From Streptomyces colonosanans (GTDB lineage: Bacteria; Actinomycetota; Actinomycetes; Streptomycetales; Streptomycetaceae): 64,000 bases of DNA. Both the position numbers and the translations under genes were made by a program. The stretch spans positions 62,001-126,000 of the forward strand of contig NZ_MLYP01000039.1 of assembly GCF_001866645.1 (NCBI RefSeq), given 5' to 3'. The notes below the pieces were generated by a model. The model saw nothing but the letters and a program-made list of their open reading frames with translations. It made no database searches and was not told where the DNA came from. Positions 37,705-46,224 of the stretch are shown here, piece by piece (the first letter of the stretch is position 1; each line of letters opens with the position of its first letter).

Positions 37705-38823
37705 TCAGCGGCGGGACATGTAGATGTCGAGCGCCTTGTGAAGCAGCTTGTTGAGCGGGAAGTCCCACTCGCCGAGGTACTCGGCGGCCTGTCCGCCCGT
37801 GCCCACCTTGAACTGGATCAGGCCGAAGAGGTGGTCGGTCTCGTCCAGCGAGTCGGAGATGCCGCGCAGGTCGTAGACGGTGGCGCCGAGCGCGTAGGCG
37901 TCGCGCAGCATCCGCCACTGCATGGCGTTCGAGGGCCGTACCTCACGGCCGATGTTGTCGGAGGCGCCGTAGGAGTACCAGACGTGTCCGCCGACGACCA
38001 GCATGGTCGCCGCCGACAGGTTCACTCCGTTGTGCCGGGCGAAGTAGAGGCGCATGCGGTTGGGGTCCTCGGTGTTGAGGGCCGTCCACATGCGCTGGAA
38101 GTACGACAACGGGCGAGGCCGGAAGTGGTCGCGCACGGCCGTGATTTCGTACAGCCGCTGCCATTCCTCGAGGTCGTGGTAGCCGCCCTGGACCACCTCG
38201 ACACCGGCCTTCTCGGCCTTCTTGATGTTGCGGCGCCACAGCTGGTTGAAGTTCTTGTGGACCTCTTCCAGGGAGCGGTTCGCGAGCGGTACCTGGTAGA
38301 CGTAGCGGGGCTGGACGTCGCCGAAGCCGGCGCCGCCGTCCTCGCCCTGCTGCCAGCCCATACGGCGCAGCTTGTCGGCCACCTCGAAGGCGCGCGGCTC
38401 GATGAAGTCCGCCTCGATGTCGCGCAGGCGCTTCACGTCCGGGTTCTGGATGCCCTGCTTGATGGAGCTGGCCTCCCAGCGCCGGATGATCACCGGCGGT
38501 CCCATCTTCACGGAGAAGGCGCCCTGCTGCTTGAGGTGAGCGAGCATCGGCTGGATCCAGTCGTCCAGGTTCGGTGCGAACCAGTTGATGACCGGACCCT
38601 CGGGGAGGTACGCGAGGTAGCGCTTGATCTTGGGCAGCTGGCGGTAGAGGACCAGTCCGACGCCCACCAGTTGGCCGTTCCTGTCGAACCAACCGAGGCT
38701 CTCGGAGCGCCACTCCGCCTTGACGTCCGCCCAGGCCGGGACCTGCATGTGGCTCGCCGCCGGCAGGCTCTGGATGTACGCCAGATGCTGCTCGCGGCTG
38801 ATCGTCCTCAGGGTCAGGCTCAT
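37705..38823 (-). CDS. FemX-type peptidoglycan bridge aminoacyltransferase
   Basis: FemAB-family enzyme that transfers an amino acid from aminoacyl-tRNA to the stem peptide of lipid II (in Streptomyces, the first Gly on LL-DAP). 372 residues. Two GNAT-like subdomains are visible: MQVPAWADVKAEWRSESLGWFDRNGQLVGVGLVLYRQLPKIKRYLAYLPEGPVINW in the first and HGVNLSAATMLVVGGHVWYSYGASDNIGREVRPSNAMQWRML in the second, joined by coiled-coil-like NQLWRRNIKKAEKAGVEV. ATG start at 38823. It forms an operon-like pair with the downstream racemase-fold gene. Confidence 0.9.
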   Translation of the reverse strand: MSLTLRTISREQHLAYIQSLPAASHMQVPAWADVKAEWRSESLGWFDRNGQLVGVGLVLYRQLPKIKRYLAYLPEGPVINWFAPNLDDWIQPMLAHLKQQGAFSVKMGPPVIIRRWEASSIKQGIQNPDVKRLRDIEADFIEPRAFEVADKLRRMGWQQGEDGGAGFGDVQPRYVYQVPLANRSLEEVHKNFNQLWRRNIKKAEKAGVEVVQGGYHDLEEWQRLYEITAVRDHFRPRPLSYFQRMWTALNTEDPNRMRLYFARHNGVNLSAATMLVVGGHVWYSYGASDNIGREVRPSNAMQWRMLRDAYALGATVYDLRGISDSLDETDHLFGLIQFKVGTGGQAAEYLGEWDFPLNKLLHKALDIYMSRR

Positions 38824-38934
38824 TCGGGGCGCTCCTCGGGCTGGTGTGTCCCCATGGGTACAGGGGCTCCGGCTCTCGCGCCGAAGCCTACTGCGCCCTG
38901 TGAGCGCCCCGTCTGGCCGTATGGGACCTGTGGG

Positions 38935-38985
38935 CCCGTCAGGTCTTCCGGCGGACCCCGTGGGCCCGGCTGGCGACCTGACGGG
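38935..38985 (-). terminator. Terminator after small membrane protein gene
   Basis: Perfect 11-bp stem CCCGTCAGGTC / GACCTGACGGG with a 29-base loop, directly abutting the stop codon of the gene at 38986-39300. Confidence 0.7.
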
Positions 38986-39300
38986 TCAGCCGATGATCCC
39001 TCCGAAGAGGCCGCCGTTGGCCATGCCGAGGAAGAAGCCGATGGCGGAGGCCCCGAGCCCCAGGATCAATCCGAAGCGCTCACGGGTCGTGACGGAGACG
39101 AGCTGTCCGTACGCGCCGGTGAAGATCCCCACCAGGCCGGTCCAGGAGCTGATCAGATGCAGGCCGCCGATCATCGCCGTGACAAAGGCCGTGACCCCCA
39201 GCACCAGGGTCACCACGAGCAGGGTGGTCTGGAGGGGATGGGCCTTGCCGTCCGTGGCGAAGAGGGATCCGGTGGTGTTGGGTCGCAATACCTGTGCCAT
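38986..39300 (-). CDS. Small three-helix membrane protein, function unknown
   Basis: 104 residues: MAQVLRPNTTGSLFATDGK, then hydrophobic segments TTLLVVTLVLGVTAFVTAMIGGL, SWTGLVGIFTGAYGQLVSV and FGLILGLGASAIGFFLGMANGGLF. The ATG at 39300 has a perfect AGGAGG six bases upstream; the longer frame to 39345 begins in non-conserved sequence. Divergent from rpsF with a GTACACA-TGTGTAC inverted repeat in the shared upstream region. Conserved in Streptomyces near rpsF in my recollection; no function is known to me. Confidence 0.8.
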   Translation of the reverse strand: MAQVLRPNTTGSLFATDGKAHPLQTTLLVVTLVLGVTAFVTAMIGGLHLISSWTGLVGIFTGAYGQLVSVTTRERFGLILGLGASAIGFFLGMANGGLFGGIIG

Positions 39301-39337
39301 GGGGCACCTCCTGCGGAAGGCGGCGCATCGTAGCGCC

Positions 39338-39356
39338 GTACACACCCGATGTGTAC
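39338..39356. promoter_or_regulatory. Inverted repeat, candidate operator
   Basis: GTACACA-CCCGA-TGTGTAC, perfect 7-bp arms, 38 bases upstream of the small membrane gene and about 26 bases before a putative rpsF promoter at 39382. Its A+T content stands out against the flanks. Confidence 0.5.
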
Positions 39357-39381
39357 AGATTGACGGGCCTCACGGCCGGAT

Positions 39382-39411
39382 TTCAACCGGAAGCTCGTGT
39401 GCAGGTACTCT
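39382..39411 (+). promoter_or_regulatory. Possible promoter of the rpsF operon
   Basis: TTCAAC (39382-39387), 18 bases, TACTCT (39406-39411). The -35 is a weak match, so this is tentative. The predicted leader of about 150 bases is long, as is usual for ribosomal-protein operons. Confidence 0.35.
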
Positions 39412-39564
39412 GTACCGTCTGCACCGGTGTCTGCCCAGGCTGAGCCGGGGAATCCGTCGACTGGCCCCCGATTGTCAGTGGCGGCCGATACCGTTGCGTA
39501 CGCATCACAACCCTCCTGCCACGGAACGACCGTGGCCGCTGAGTCCAAAGGAGGTGGGTTCCAC

Positions 39565-39855
39565 ATGCGTCACTACGAGGTGATGGTCATCCTCGACCCC
39601 GATCTCGAGGAGCGCGCTGTCTCCCCGCTGATCGAGAACTTCCTTTCTGTCGTCCGTGACGGTGGCGGAAAGGTCGAGAAGGTCGACACCTGGGGCCGTC
39701 GTCGTCTCGCGTACGAGATCAAGAAGAAGCCCGAGGGCATCTACTCGGTCATCGACCTGCAGGCCGAGCCTGCGGTCGTCAAGGAGCTCGACCGCCAGAT
39801 GAACCTGAACGAGTCGGTCCTCCGGACCAAGGTCCTCCGCCCCGAGACCCACTGA
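39565..39855 (+). CDS. rpsF: 30S ribosomal protein S6
   Basis: 96 residues, [22 protein letters not shown], and the S18-contacting C terminus ([14 protein letters not shown]). AAAGGAGGTG lies about 10 bases upstream of the ATG at 39565, one of the best ribosome-binding sites in the window; the in-frame upstream frame (from 39397) is not supported. First gene of the conserved rpsF-ssb-rpsR-rplI operon. Confidence 0.97.
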   Translation: MRHYEVMVILDPDLEERAVSPLIENFLSVVRDGGGKVEKVDTWGRRRLAYEIKKKPEGIYSVIDLQAEPAVVKELDRQMNLNESVLRTKVLRPETH

Positions 39856-39931
39856 GCCCTCCGCTCAGCTGATCTCGGGATTCGAGTAGCAGCACAAGCA
39901 GCCAGCAGCAAACCCGCCGAGAGGTTCCCCC

Positions 39932-40513
39932 ATGGCAGGCGAGACCGTCATCACGGTCGTCGGCAATCTTGTCGATGACCCCGAGCTGCGCTTCACCCCG
40001 TCCGGTGCGGCGGTCGCGAAGTTCCGCGTCGCGTCCACTCCCCGCACCTTCGACCGTCAGACGAACGAGTGGAAGGACGGCGAGAGCCTCTTCCTGACCT
40101 GCTCGGTCTGGCGTCAGGCGGCGGAGAACGTCGCCGAGTCGCTCCAGCGAGGCATGCGCGTCATCGTGCAGGGCCGGCTGAAGCAGCGGTCCTACGAGGA
40201 CCGGGAGGGCGTCAAGCGTACGGTCTTCGAGCTCGACGTCGACGAGGTCGGCGCGAGCCTGCGTAACGCCACGGCCAAGGTCACCAAGACCTCCGGTCGC
40301 GGTGGCCAGGGCGGTTACGGCGGCGGGGGCGGCCAGCAGGGCGGCGGCTGGGGCGGTGGCCCCGGTGGCGGCCAGCAGGGCGGCGGTGCTCCGGCCGACG
40401 ACCCGTGGGCGTCCGGCGCTCCGGCCGGCGGCCAGCAGGGCGGTGGCTGGGGCGGTGGCTCCGGCGGTGGCTCCGGCGGTGGCGGCGGCTACTCGGACGA
40501 GCCCCCCTTCTAG
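39932..40513 (+). CDS. ssb: Single-stranded DNA-binding protein
   Basis: 193 residues: an OB fold (about 1-115, [37 protein letters not shown] and [42 protein letters not shown]), a Gly/Gln-rich disordered linker with repeated [11 protein letters not shown] units (about 125-188), and the acidic C-terminal tip SDEPPF that recruits DNA-processing partners. It lies 76 bases after rpsF. The repetitive linker invites slippage and is a length-variable feature between strains. Confidence 0.96.
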   Translation: MAGETVITVVGNLVDDPELRFTPSGAAVAKFRVASTPRTFDRQTNEWKDGESLFLTCSVWRQAAENVAESLQRGMRVIVQGRLKQRSYEDREGVKRTVFELDVDEVGASLRNATAKVTKTSGRGGQGGYGGGGGQQGGGWGGGPGGGQQGGGAPADDPWASGAPAGGQQGGGWGGGSGGGSGGGGGYSDEPPF

Positions 40514-40595
40514 GCCTCGGCGCCGGGTCCTTTCGGACCGGCCGGGTCGAGGGTGGGTCGTTACCCAAACTTCTTGATCACACAGGAGAAACACC

Positions 40596-40832
40596 ATGGC
40601 GAAGCCGCCTGTGCGCAAGCCGAAGAAGAAGGTCTGCGCTTTCTGCAAGGACAAGGTCACGTACGTGGACTACAAGGACACGAACATGCTGCGGAAGTTC
40701 ATTTCCGACCGCGGCAAGATCCGTGCCCGCCGCGTGACCGGCAACTGCACGCAGCACCAGCGTGACGTCGCCACGGCTGTCAAGAACAGCCGTGAGATGG
40801 CGCTGCTGCCCTACACCTCCACCGCGCGCTAA
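40596..40832 (+). CDS. rpsR: 30S ribosomal protein S18 (zinc form)
   Basis: 78 residues with the zinc-ligand pattern C14-x2-C17 (VCAFCKDK) and C51-x2-H54 (NCTQHQ). Streptomyces usually have a second, cysteine-free S18 elsewhere used when zinc is scarce; this copy is the zinc (C+) form. AGGAG ribosome-binding site precedes ATG 40596. Confidence 0.97.
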   Translation: MAKPPVRKPKKKVCAFCKDKVTYVDYKDTNMLRKFISDRGKIRARRVTGNCTQHQRDVATAVKNSREMALLPYTSTAR

Positions 40833-40850
40833 GGGAAGGGTGACCGACTC

Positions 40851-41297
40851 ATGAAGATCATCCTCACCCACGAGGTTTCCGGCCTCGGTGCCGCGGGCGA
40901 CGTCGTTGACGTCAAGGACGGTTACGCTCGCAACTACCTGATCCCGCGGAAGTTCGCGATCCGCTGGACCAAGGGTGGCGAGAAGGACGTCGCGCAGATC
41001 CGTCGTGCTCGCAAGATCCACGAGATCCAGACCATCGAGCAGGCCAACCAGATCAAGGCCCAGCTCGAGGGCGTGAAGGTCCGTCTGGCCGTCCGCTCCG
41101 GCGACGCCGGCCGTCTGTTCGGTTCCGTCACCCCGGCCGACATCGCCTCGGCGATCAAGGCCTCCGGTGGCCCCGAGGTCGACAAGCGGCGCATTGAGCT
41201 GGGCGCGCCGATCAAGACGCTGGGCTCTCACGAGACGTCCGTGCGTCTGCACCCTGAGGTTGCCGCCAAGGTCAACGTCGAGGTCGTCGCGGCCTGA
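40851..41297 (+). CDS. rplI: 50S ribosomal protein L9
   Basis: 148 residues with the N-terminal RNA-binding signature [33 protein letters not shown], the long connecting helix and a C-terminal domain ([18 protein letters not shown]). Last gene of the rpsF operon, 18 bases after rpsR with its own AAGGG site, and followed by a strong terminator. Confidence 0.97.
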   Translation: MKIILTHEVSGLGAAGDVVDVKDGYARNYLIPRKFAIRWTKGGEKDVAQIRRARKIHEIQTIEQANQIKAQLEGVKVRLAVRSGDAGRLFGSVTPADIASAIKASGGPEVDKRRIELGAPIKTLGSHETSVRLHPEVAAKVNVEVVAA

Positions 41298-41325
41298 CGC
41301 CGCGCTTGGCTTGAACAGCTGAGAG

Positions 41326-41354
41326 AAGGGTCGTACCCGAGGGGTACGGCCCTT
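41326..41354 (+). terminator. Terminator of the rpsF-rplI operon
   Basis: Stem AAGGGTCGTACCC / GGGTACGGCCCTT (13 bp with one G-U pair), 29 bases beyond the rplI stop and followed by TCTTCG. Confidence 0.85.
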
Positions 41355-41396
41355 CTTCGTGAGTGGCAGTCATGCGTGCCGTTTCACTGACGTGGT

Positions 41397-41410
41397 GTTT
41401 CACGTGAAAC
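41397..41410. other. parS site 10, inside a hairpin
   Basis: Perfect GTTTCACGTGAAAC between the convergent rplI and MATE genes. Its right arm is part of a 10-bp stem GCCGTTTCAC (41378-41387) / GTGAAACGGC (41404-41413) that could terminate MATE transcripts. Confidence 0.93.
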
Positions 41411-41441
41411 GGCGCGGAGCCGAGCCGAGGCCGTCGGTCCG

Positions 41442-42779
41442 TCAGCGCGTCGCGCCCGTTACGAGCCAGCGGCCCGAGCGGGTGCGCAGCCACAGCGTGA
41501 GCATCCGTACGGTCATCATCAGCGTCATCGCTGCCCACACGGCGGTCAGTCCACCACCGAGGACCGGAACGAGCAAAGCTACGGGAGCGAAGACCGCCAG
41601 CGTCAGCAACATCGCCCAGGCCAGATACGGCCCATCCCCGGCCCCCATCAAGACACCGTCCAGGACGAAGACGATGCCGCAGATGGGCTGCCCGAGGGCC
41701 ACGAGCATCAGGGCGGGCAGGGCCGCACGGTGGACGGTCGCGTCGCTGGTGAACAGGGGCAGGAACAGCGGGCGGGCCATGAGAACCAGAAGTCCGAGCA
41801 CGACCCCGGCGATGAAGCCCCACTGGACCATGCGGTGACACGCTGCGCGGGCACCCTGAGGGTCGTCCGCGCCGAGATAGCGCCCGATGATGGCCTGACC
41901 GGCGATAGCGATCGCGTCCAGGGCGAAGGCGAGCAGGTTCCACAGCGACAGGGCGACCTGATGGGCTGCGATGTCCGCGTCCCCGAGCCTGGCGGCGACA
42001 GCGGTGGCGATCATCAGGATCGCCCGCAGCGAGAGCGTGCGGACCAACAGGGGAGTTCCCGCCTGTGCGCAGGCACGTATCCCAGCTAGGTCCGGGCGAA
42101 GTGAGGCGCCGTGGCGGCGGGCACCGCGGACGACGACGTACAGGTACACGGCGGCCATGCCGCACTGGGCGATGACGGTGCCCCAGGCGGAACCGGCGAT
42201 GCCCAGGCCGACGCCGTAGACAAGGCCCGCATTGAGGGCTGCGTTCACGACGAAGCCCGCGACGGCTACGTACAGCGGTGTCCTCGTGTCCTGCAGGCCG
42301 CGTAGGACACCAGTCGCGGCGAGCACGACGAGCATTGCGGGGATGCCGAGTGCCGAGATCCGCAGATACGTCGTCGCGTATGGGGCGGCGGTCTGTGAGG
42401 CGCCGAAGAGGTCCACGATTCCGGGCGCCGTGGGTAGGACGACGGCGATAACGGCCGCTCCGAGCAGAAGCGCCAGCCAGATGCCGTCCATCCCCTGGCG
42501 GAGGGCGGCCCGCAGATCGTCCGCGCCGACCCGGCGGGCGACCGCGGCCGTGGTGGCGTACGCGAGGAAGACGAAGACGCTCACGGCGGTGGTCAAGAGT
42601 GCCGAGGCGACCGCGAGCCCGGCCAGTTGCGCGGTGCCGAGGTGGCCGACGATTGCGCTGTCGGCCATCAGGAAGAGGGGCTCTGCGACGAGTGCGCCGA
42701 AGGCCGGAACGGCCAGTGCGACGATCTCCCGGTCGTGCCGGCGTCGGAAGGCGCGGGGTGTCGCGGGAGCCTGTGTCAT
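41442..42779 (-). CDS. MATE family efflux transporter
   Basis: 445 residues with 12 predicted membrane helices in two MatE halves (VPAFGALVAEPLFLMADSAIVGHLGTAQLAGLAVASALL and the paired repeat, both with P-x-F/PLFLxAD-type starts; second half beginning QVALSLWNLLAFALDAIAIAGQAIIGRYLGADD). Na+ or H+-driven multidrug/toxin export is expected; substrates unknown. The ATG at 42779 (MTQAPATPRAFRRRHDRE) has no strong ribosome-binding site; an upstream start at 42803 is possible. Convergent with rplI. Confidence 0.9.
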   Translation of the reverse strand: MTQAPATPRAFRRRHDREIVALAVPAFGALVAEPLFLMADSAIVGHLGTAQLAGLAVASALLTTAVSVFVFLAYATTAAVARRVGADDLRAALRQGMDGIWLALLLGAAVIAVVLPTAPGIVDLFGASQTAAPYATTYLRISALGIPAMLVVLAATGVLRGLQDTRTPLYVAVAGFVVNAALNAGLVYGVGLGIAGSAWGTVIAQCGMAAVYLYVVVRGARRHGASLRPDLAGIRACAQAGTPLLVRTLSLRAILMIATAVAARLGDADIAAHQVALSLWNLLAFALDAIAIAGQAIIGRYLGADDPQGARAACHRMVQWGFIAGVVLGLLVLMARPLFLPLFTSDATVHRAALPALMLVALGQPICGIVFVLDGVLMGAGDGPYLAWAMLLTLAVFAPVALLVPVLGGGLTAVWAAMTLMMTVRMLTLWLRTRSGRWLVTGATR

Positions 42780-42956
42780 GACCGCCAATCTAACCGTCCA
42801 CAAGTAAGAGATGCAACACCACTGAGCCCCTTACTTCTGTGCGGCGCTGCGCACCAATCGTGACGATCTTGATCCTGCTGGGGAAGTTTTTCTTCTGCAC
42901 AGCCAGTGGATGGGAAAAGAGCAGGTCAGAGTCGATTCAGTGAGGTGTCTGAGGGC

Positions 42957-43045
42957 TTGTTCACAGGGCTGTCCACCGTGTCGTGCACAGGTTTTGCGGA
43001 GTTGTCCACAGTGTAGGGGCCGTCGTCCACATGCCCTGTGGATAA
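42957..43045. promoter_or_regulatory. DnaA-box cluster upstream of dnaB
   Basis: Six DnaA-type 9-mers in 89 bases: TTGTTCACA 42957-42965, CTGTCCACC 42969-42977, TCGTGCACA 42981-42989, TTGTCCACA 43002-43010 (perfect), TCGTCCACA 43023-43031 and inverted TGTGGATAA 43037-43045 (perfect E. coli-type). It ends 182 bases before the dnaB start, inside the 448-base MATE-dnaB gap, which otherwise holds no gene. Confidence 0.85.
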
Positions 43046-43227
43046 CCAGATTGGCTGACGGTGCCGACAGGCCTAACGTGGTCCGGCGCCCGCTCCGCGC
43101 GCGCCCTTGGAGAACGTGCAACACCATGCGTCTGAACCGGAGCTGGGACTCGCACTTTGTCAGTGTCGTGCCCTAAAAACGAGGTGCACGACGAAGTCCG
43201 CTCAGGCGGACGGGAGGAGGTGGCCCG

Positions 43228-44703
43228 GTGAGCATTTCCGAGCCCTTGGACGACCCGTGGGCCGATAGCGGTCCCAGCGGTCGTGTACCCGCCTCCCGCC
43301 GACGCCACGAGGGCGGCCAAAGTCGCGACGAGCAGCACGACCGCGGCCGGGACAGCGAGGCATGGGACGGGGCGGGCTCCTCCTTCGAGCGTGTCCCGCC
43401 GCAGGACCTCGACGCGGAGCAGTCCGTTCTCGGTGGCATGCTCCTTTCCAAGGACGCGATTGCCGACGTCGTGGAGATCCTCAAGGGCCACGACTTCTAC
43501 CGGCCCGCGCACGAGACGATCTACCAGGCGATCCTCGACCTGTACGCGAAGGGCGAGCCGGCCGACCCCATCACGGTTGCCGCCGAGCTGACCAAGCGCG
43601 GCGAGATCACGAAGGTCGGCGGAGCCTCGTATCTGCACACGCTGGTGCAGACGGTCCCGACCGCGGCGAACGCGGAGTACTACGCGCAGATCGTGCACGA
43701 GCGCGCGGTGCTGCGCCGCCTGGTCGAGGCGGGGACACGCATCACCCAGATGGGGTATGCGGCCGACGGCGATATCGACGAGATCGTCAACAGCGCCCAG
43801 TCCGAGATCTTCGCGGTCACCGAACAGCGCACGGCCGAGGACTATCTGCCGCTCAGCGAGATCATGGAGGGGGCGCTCGACGAGATCGAGGCGATCGGCT
43901 CGCGATCGGGGGAGATGACCGGTGTGCCGACCGGCTTCACCGATCTCGACCAGCTCACCAACGGCCTGCATCCCGGTCAGATGATCATTATTGCGGCCCG
44001 CCCCGCCATGGGTAAGTCGACACTGGCCCTGGACTTCGCACGGGCGGCCTCCATCAAGCACAACCTGCCGAGTGTGATCTTCTCGCTCGAAATGGGCCGC
44101 AATGAGATCGCGATGCGCCTGTTGTCCGCCGAGGCGCGGGTGGCCCTGCACCACATGCGGTCCGGCACGATGACGGACGAGGACTGGACCCGGCTCGCAC
44201 GCCGCATGCCGGATGTGTCGGCCGCTCCGCTCTACATCGACGACTCGCCGAACCTGTCGATGATGGAGATTCGTGCCAAGTGCCGCCGCCTCAAACAGCG
44301 CAACGACCTGAAGCTGGTCGTCATCGACTATCTGCAGCTCATGCAATCCGGCTCCAAGCGGTCCGAGAGCCGGCAGCAAGAAGTCTCCGAGATGTCCCGG
44401 AACCTGAAGCTGCTGGCCAAGGAGCTGGAGCTGCCGGTGATCGCGCTCTCGCAGCTCAACCGAGGCCCAGAGCAGCGCACGGACAAGAAGCCCATGGTGT
44501 CCGATCTGCGTGAGTCGGGTTCGATCGAGCAGGACGCGGACATGGTGATCCTGCTGCACCGTGAGGACGCGTACGAGAAGGAGTCGCCGCGCGCGGGCGA
44601 GGCGGACATCATCGTCGGAAAGCACCGAAACGGCCCGACGGCGACGATCACAGTCGCCTTCCAGGGCCACTACTCACGCTTCGTGGACATGGCGCAGACC
44701 TGA
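43228..44703 (+). CDS. dnaB: Replicative DNA helicase DnaB
   Basis: Hexameric RecA-type helicase that unwinds the fork. 491 residues: an extended basic/acidic N-terminal ~55, the N-terminal domain (ERVPPQDLDAEQSVLGGMLLSKDAIADVVEIL), and the RecA core with Walker A ARPAMGKSTLALD (about 256-268), Walker B VVIDYLQLM and the L-x-SQLNRGPEQR/KKPMVSDLRESGSIEQDAD motif. GTG start at 43228 preceded by GGGAGGAGG. No intein is present, although DnaB inteins are common in actinobacteria. With the DciA-like gene it represents both halves of a helicase-loading system. Confidence 0.97.
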   Translation: MSISEPLDDPWADSGPSGRVPASRRRHEGGQSRDEQHDRGRDSEAWDGAGSSFERVPPQDLDAEQSVLGGMLLSKDAIADVVEILKGHDFYRPAHETIYQAILDLYAKGEPADPITVAAELTKRGEITKVGGASYLHTLVQTVPTAANAEYYAQIVHERAVLRRLVEAGTRITQMGYAADGDIDEIVNSAQSEIFAVTEQRTAEDYLPLSEIMEGALDEIEAIGSRSGEMTGVPTGFTDLDQLTNGLHPGQMIIIAARPAMGKSTLALDFARAASIKHNLPSVIFSLEMGRNEIAMRLLSAEARVALHHMRSGTMTDEDWTRLARRMPDVSAAPLYIDDSPNLSMMEIRAKCRRLKQRNDLKLVVIDYLQLMQSGSKRSESRQQEVSEMSRNLKLLAKELELPVIALSQLNRGPEQRTDKKPMVSDLRESGSIEQDADMVILLHREDAYEKESPRAGEADIIVGKHRNGPTATITVAFQGHYSRFVDMAQT

Positions 44704-44775
44704 CCGGTGTTCCCGGGGCAGTGGCGCCCAGAGAATAGGCTCGACGTGAGATGCGTGGTCGGGTGGACTGGGCCC

Positions 44776-46161
44776 ATGACGACATCTCAGGAAGAGCTGC
44801 TTCCGGCCACGCGCCGGGCCCTGCTGCATCGCATCGCCGTAGCACAGACCGAGGGACGGGCGCCGTCGCTGGTGGCGGCGGTCGTCCGGGACGGGCAGAC
44901 GGTGTGGCACGGTTCCCGTACCTGCGTGGACGGACATGCGCCGGACGAGAACGTGCAGTACCGGATCGGCTCGATCACCAAGACCTTCACTGCGGTCCTC
45001 GTGCTGAGGCTGCGCGACGAGGGCCTCCTGGACCTCGGTGACCCCCTGGAGAAGCATCTGCCCGGCACCGGGGCGGGGGAGGCCACCATCGCCGAACTCC
45101 TCGCGCATACGGGCGGATTGGCAGCCGAGTCGCCCGCGCCGTGGTGGGAGCGCACGCCCGGCACCTTGCGCCCCGAACTCTCGGACGTGCTGGGCGAGCA
45201 GCCCCTGCGGCACCCGGTTGGTCGCAGGTTCCACTACTCCAACCCCGGCTATACGCTCCTGGGCGCGCTGGTCGAGGAGGTCCGCGGGGCTCCCTGGGAG
45301 GACGTTCTGTTGCGTGAGGTGCTTGAACCCCTGGGGTTGCATCGCACGAGTGTCCGACCGCAGGCTCCGCATGTCGGCGGCTGGGCCGTGCATCCGTGGG
45401 CGGATGTGATGCTGCCGGAGCCTGCCGAGGATCTGGGGAGGATGGCACCCGCCGGTCAGCTGTGGTCGACCACGGCTGACCTGGCCCGCTTCGCCATCTT
45501 CCTCTCGCGGGGTGGCGACCGGGTCCTGAGCGCGGAGTCCGTCCAGGAGATGCGCACGCCCGCCGCGCCGCCCGAGGCCGCGGATGTGGCGGCCGGTTAC
45601 GCCTACTGCCTCGGTCTGGAGACACGGTACCGGGACGGTCGCCTCCTGGTCGGGCACACCGGCTCCCTGCCCGGCTTTCTCGCGAGCCTCAGCTTCAGCG
45701 TCGAGGACGATGTGGCGGCCGTCGTATTGGCCAATTGCACCTCCGGGCCCGTGCTCTCCGCCGTCGCCGCCGATCTCGTCGGCATCGTGGCCGAGGCGGA
45801 ACCCCGGATCCCCCAACCGTGGCGGCCGCTGCCTGATGTGGATCAGGCGGTGCTGGAGCTGGCGGGGCAGTGGTACTGGGGGACGCAGGGCGTCGCACTG
45901 CGGCTGACGGCAGACGGGGGGGTTTCTTTGGAGCCACTGTCCGGTGTGGGCCGTCGCTCCCGCCTGCGACCCAACGGAGATGGCACCTGGACGGGGCTCG
46001 ACGGCTACTACGCGGGGGAGCTTCTGAAGGCCGTACGGCGGCCCGACGGCTCCGTAAGTCATCTGGACCTGGGGTCGTTCGTGTTCACACGTCAGCCGTA
46101 CGACGAAGGGGCTCCTGTGCCCGGTGGCGTGGACCCGGAAGGGTGGAGCGGAATCCGATAG
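44776..46161 (+). CDS. Serine hydrolase of the beta-lactamase/D-Ala-D-Ala carboxypeptidase family
   Basis: 461 residues. Class C beta-lactamase-like motifs: SITKTF (Ser about 66, Lys about 69), YSN at about 154-156 (HYSNPGYTLLG), and HTG at about 294 (VGHTGSLPG). A C-terminal domain of about 110 residues with AGQWYWGTQGVALRLTADGG follows, typical of Streptomyces esterase/peptidase relatives. No clear signal peptide, so probably cytosolic despite the fold. The ATG at 44776 (MTTSQEELLPATRRALL) is 69 bases downstream of an earlier in-frame start that overlaps dnaB's end. 3' end hairpin contains a parS. Confidence 0.88.
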   Translation: MTTSQEELLPATRRALLHRIAVAQTEGRAPSLVAAVVRDGQTVWHGSRTCVDGHAPDENVQYRIGSITKTFTAVLVLRLRDEGLLDLGDPLEKHLPGTGAGEATIAELLAHTGGLAAESPAPWWERTPGTLRPELSDVLGEQPLRHPVGRRFHYSNPGYTLLGALVEEVRGAPWEDVLLREVLEPLGLHRTSVRPQAPHVGGWAVHPWADVMLPEPAEDLGRMAPAGQLWSTTADLARFAIFLSRGGDRVLSAESVQEMRTPAAPPEAADVAAGYAYCLGLETRYRDGRLLVGHTGSLPGFLASLSFSVEDDVAAVVLANCTSGPVLSAVAADLVGIVAEAEPRIPQPWRPLPDVDQAVLELAGQWYWGTQGVALRLTADGGVSLEPLSGVGRRSRLRPNGDGTWTGLDGYYAGELLKAVRRPDGSVSHLDLGSFVFTRQPYDEGAPVPGGVDPEGWSGIR

Positions 46162-46186
46162 CCCCTGTCGCTGCCGGAAGGGGCAT

Positions 46187-46200
46187 GTTTCACGTGAAAC
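46187..46200. other. parS site 11, in a terminator-like hairpin
   Basis: Perfect GTTTCACGTGAAAC flanked by GGGGCAT and ATGCCCTTTT, so the transcript folds with a GC-rich base and a T run in both directions; lies between the convergent serine hydrolase and acetyltransferase genes. Confidence 0.93.
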
Positions 46201-46224
46201 ATGCCCTTTTGTTCGTGAATGGTC

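Noticed and set aside
43228..44703. Possible intein in DnaB
   Set aside because: Walker A and all helicase motifs are contiguous and the length is normal; no insertion is present.
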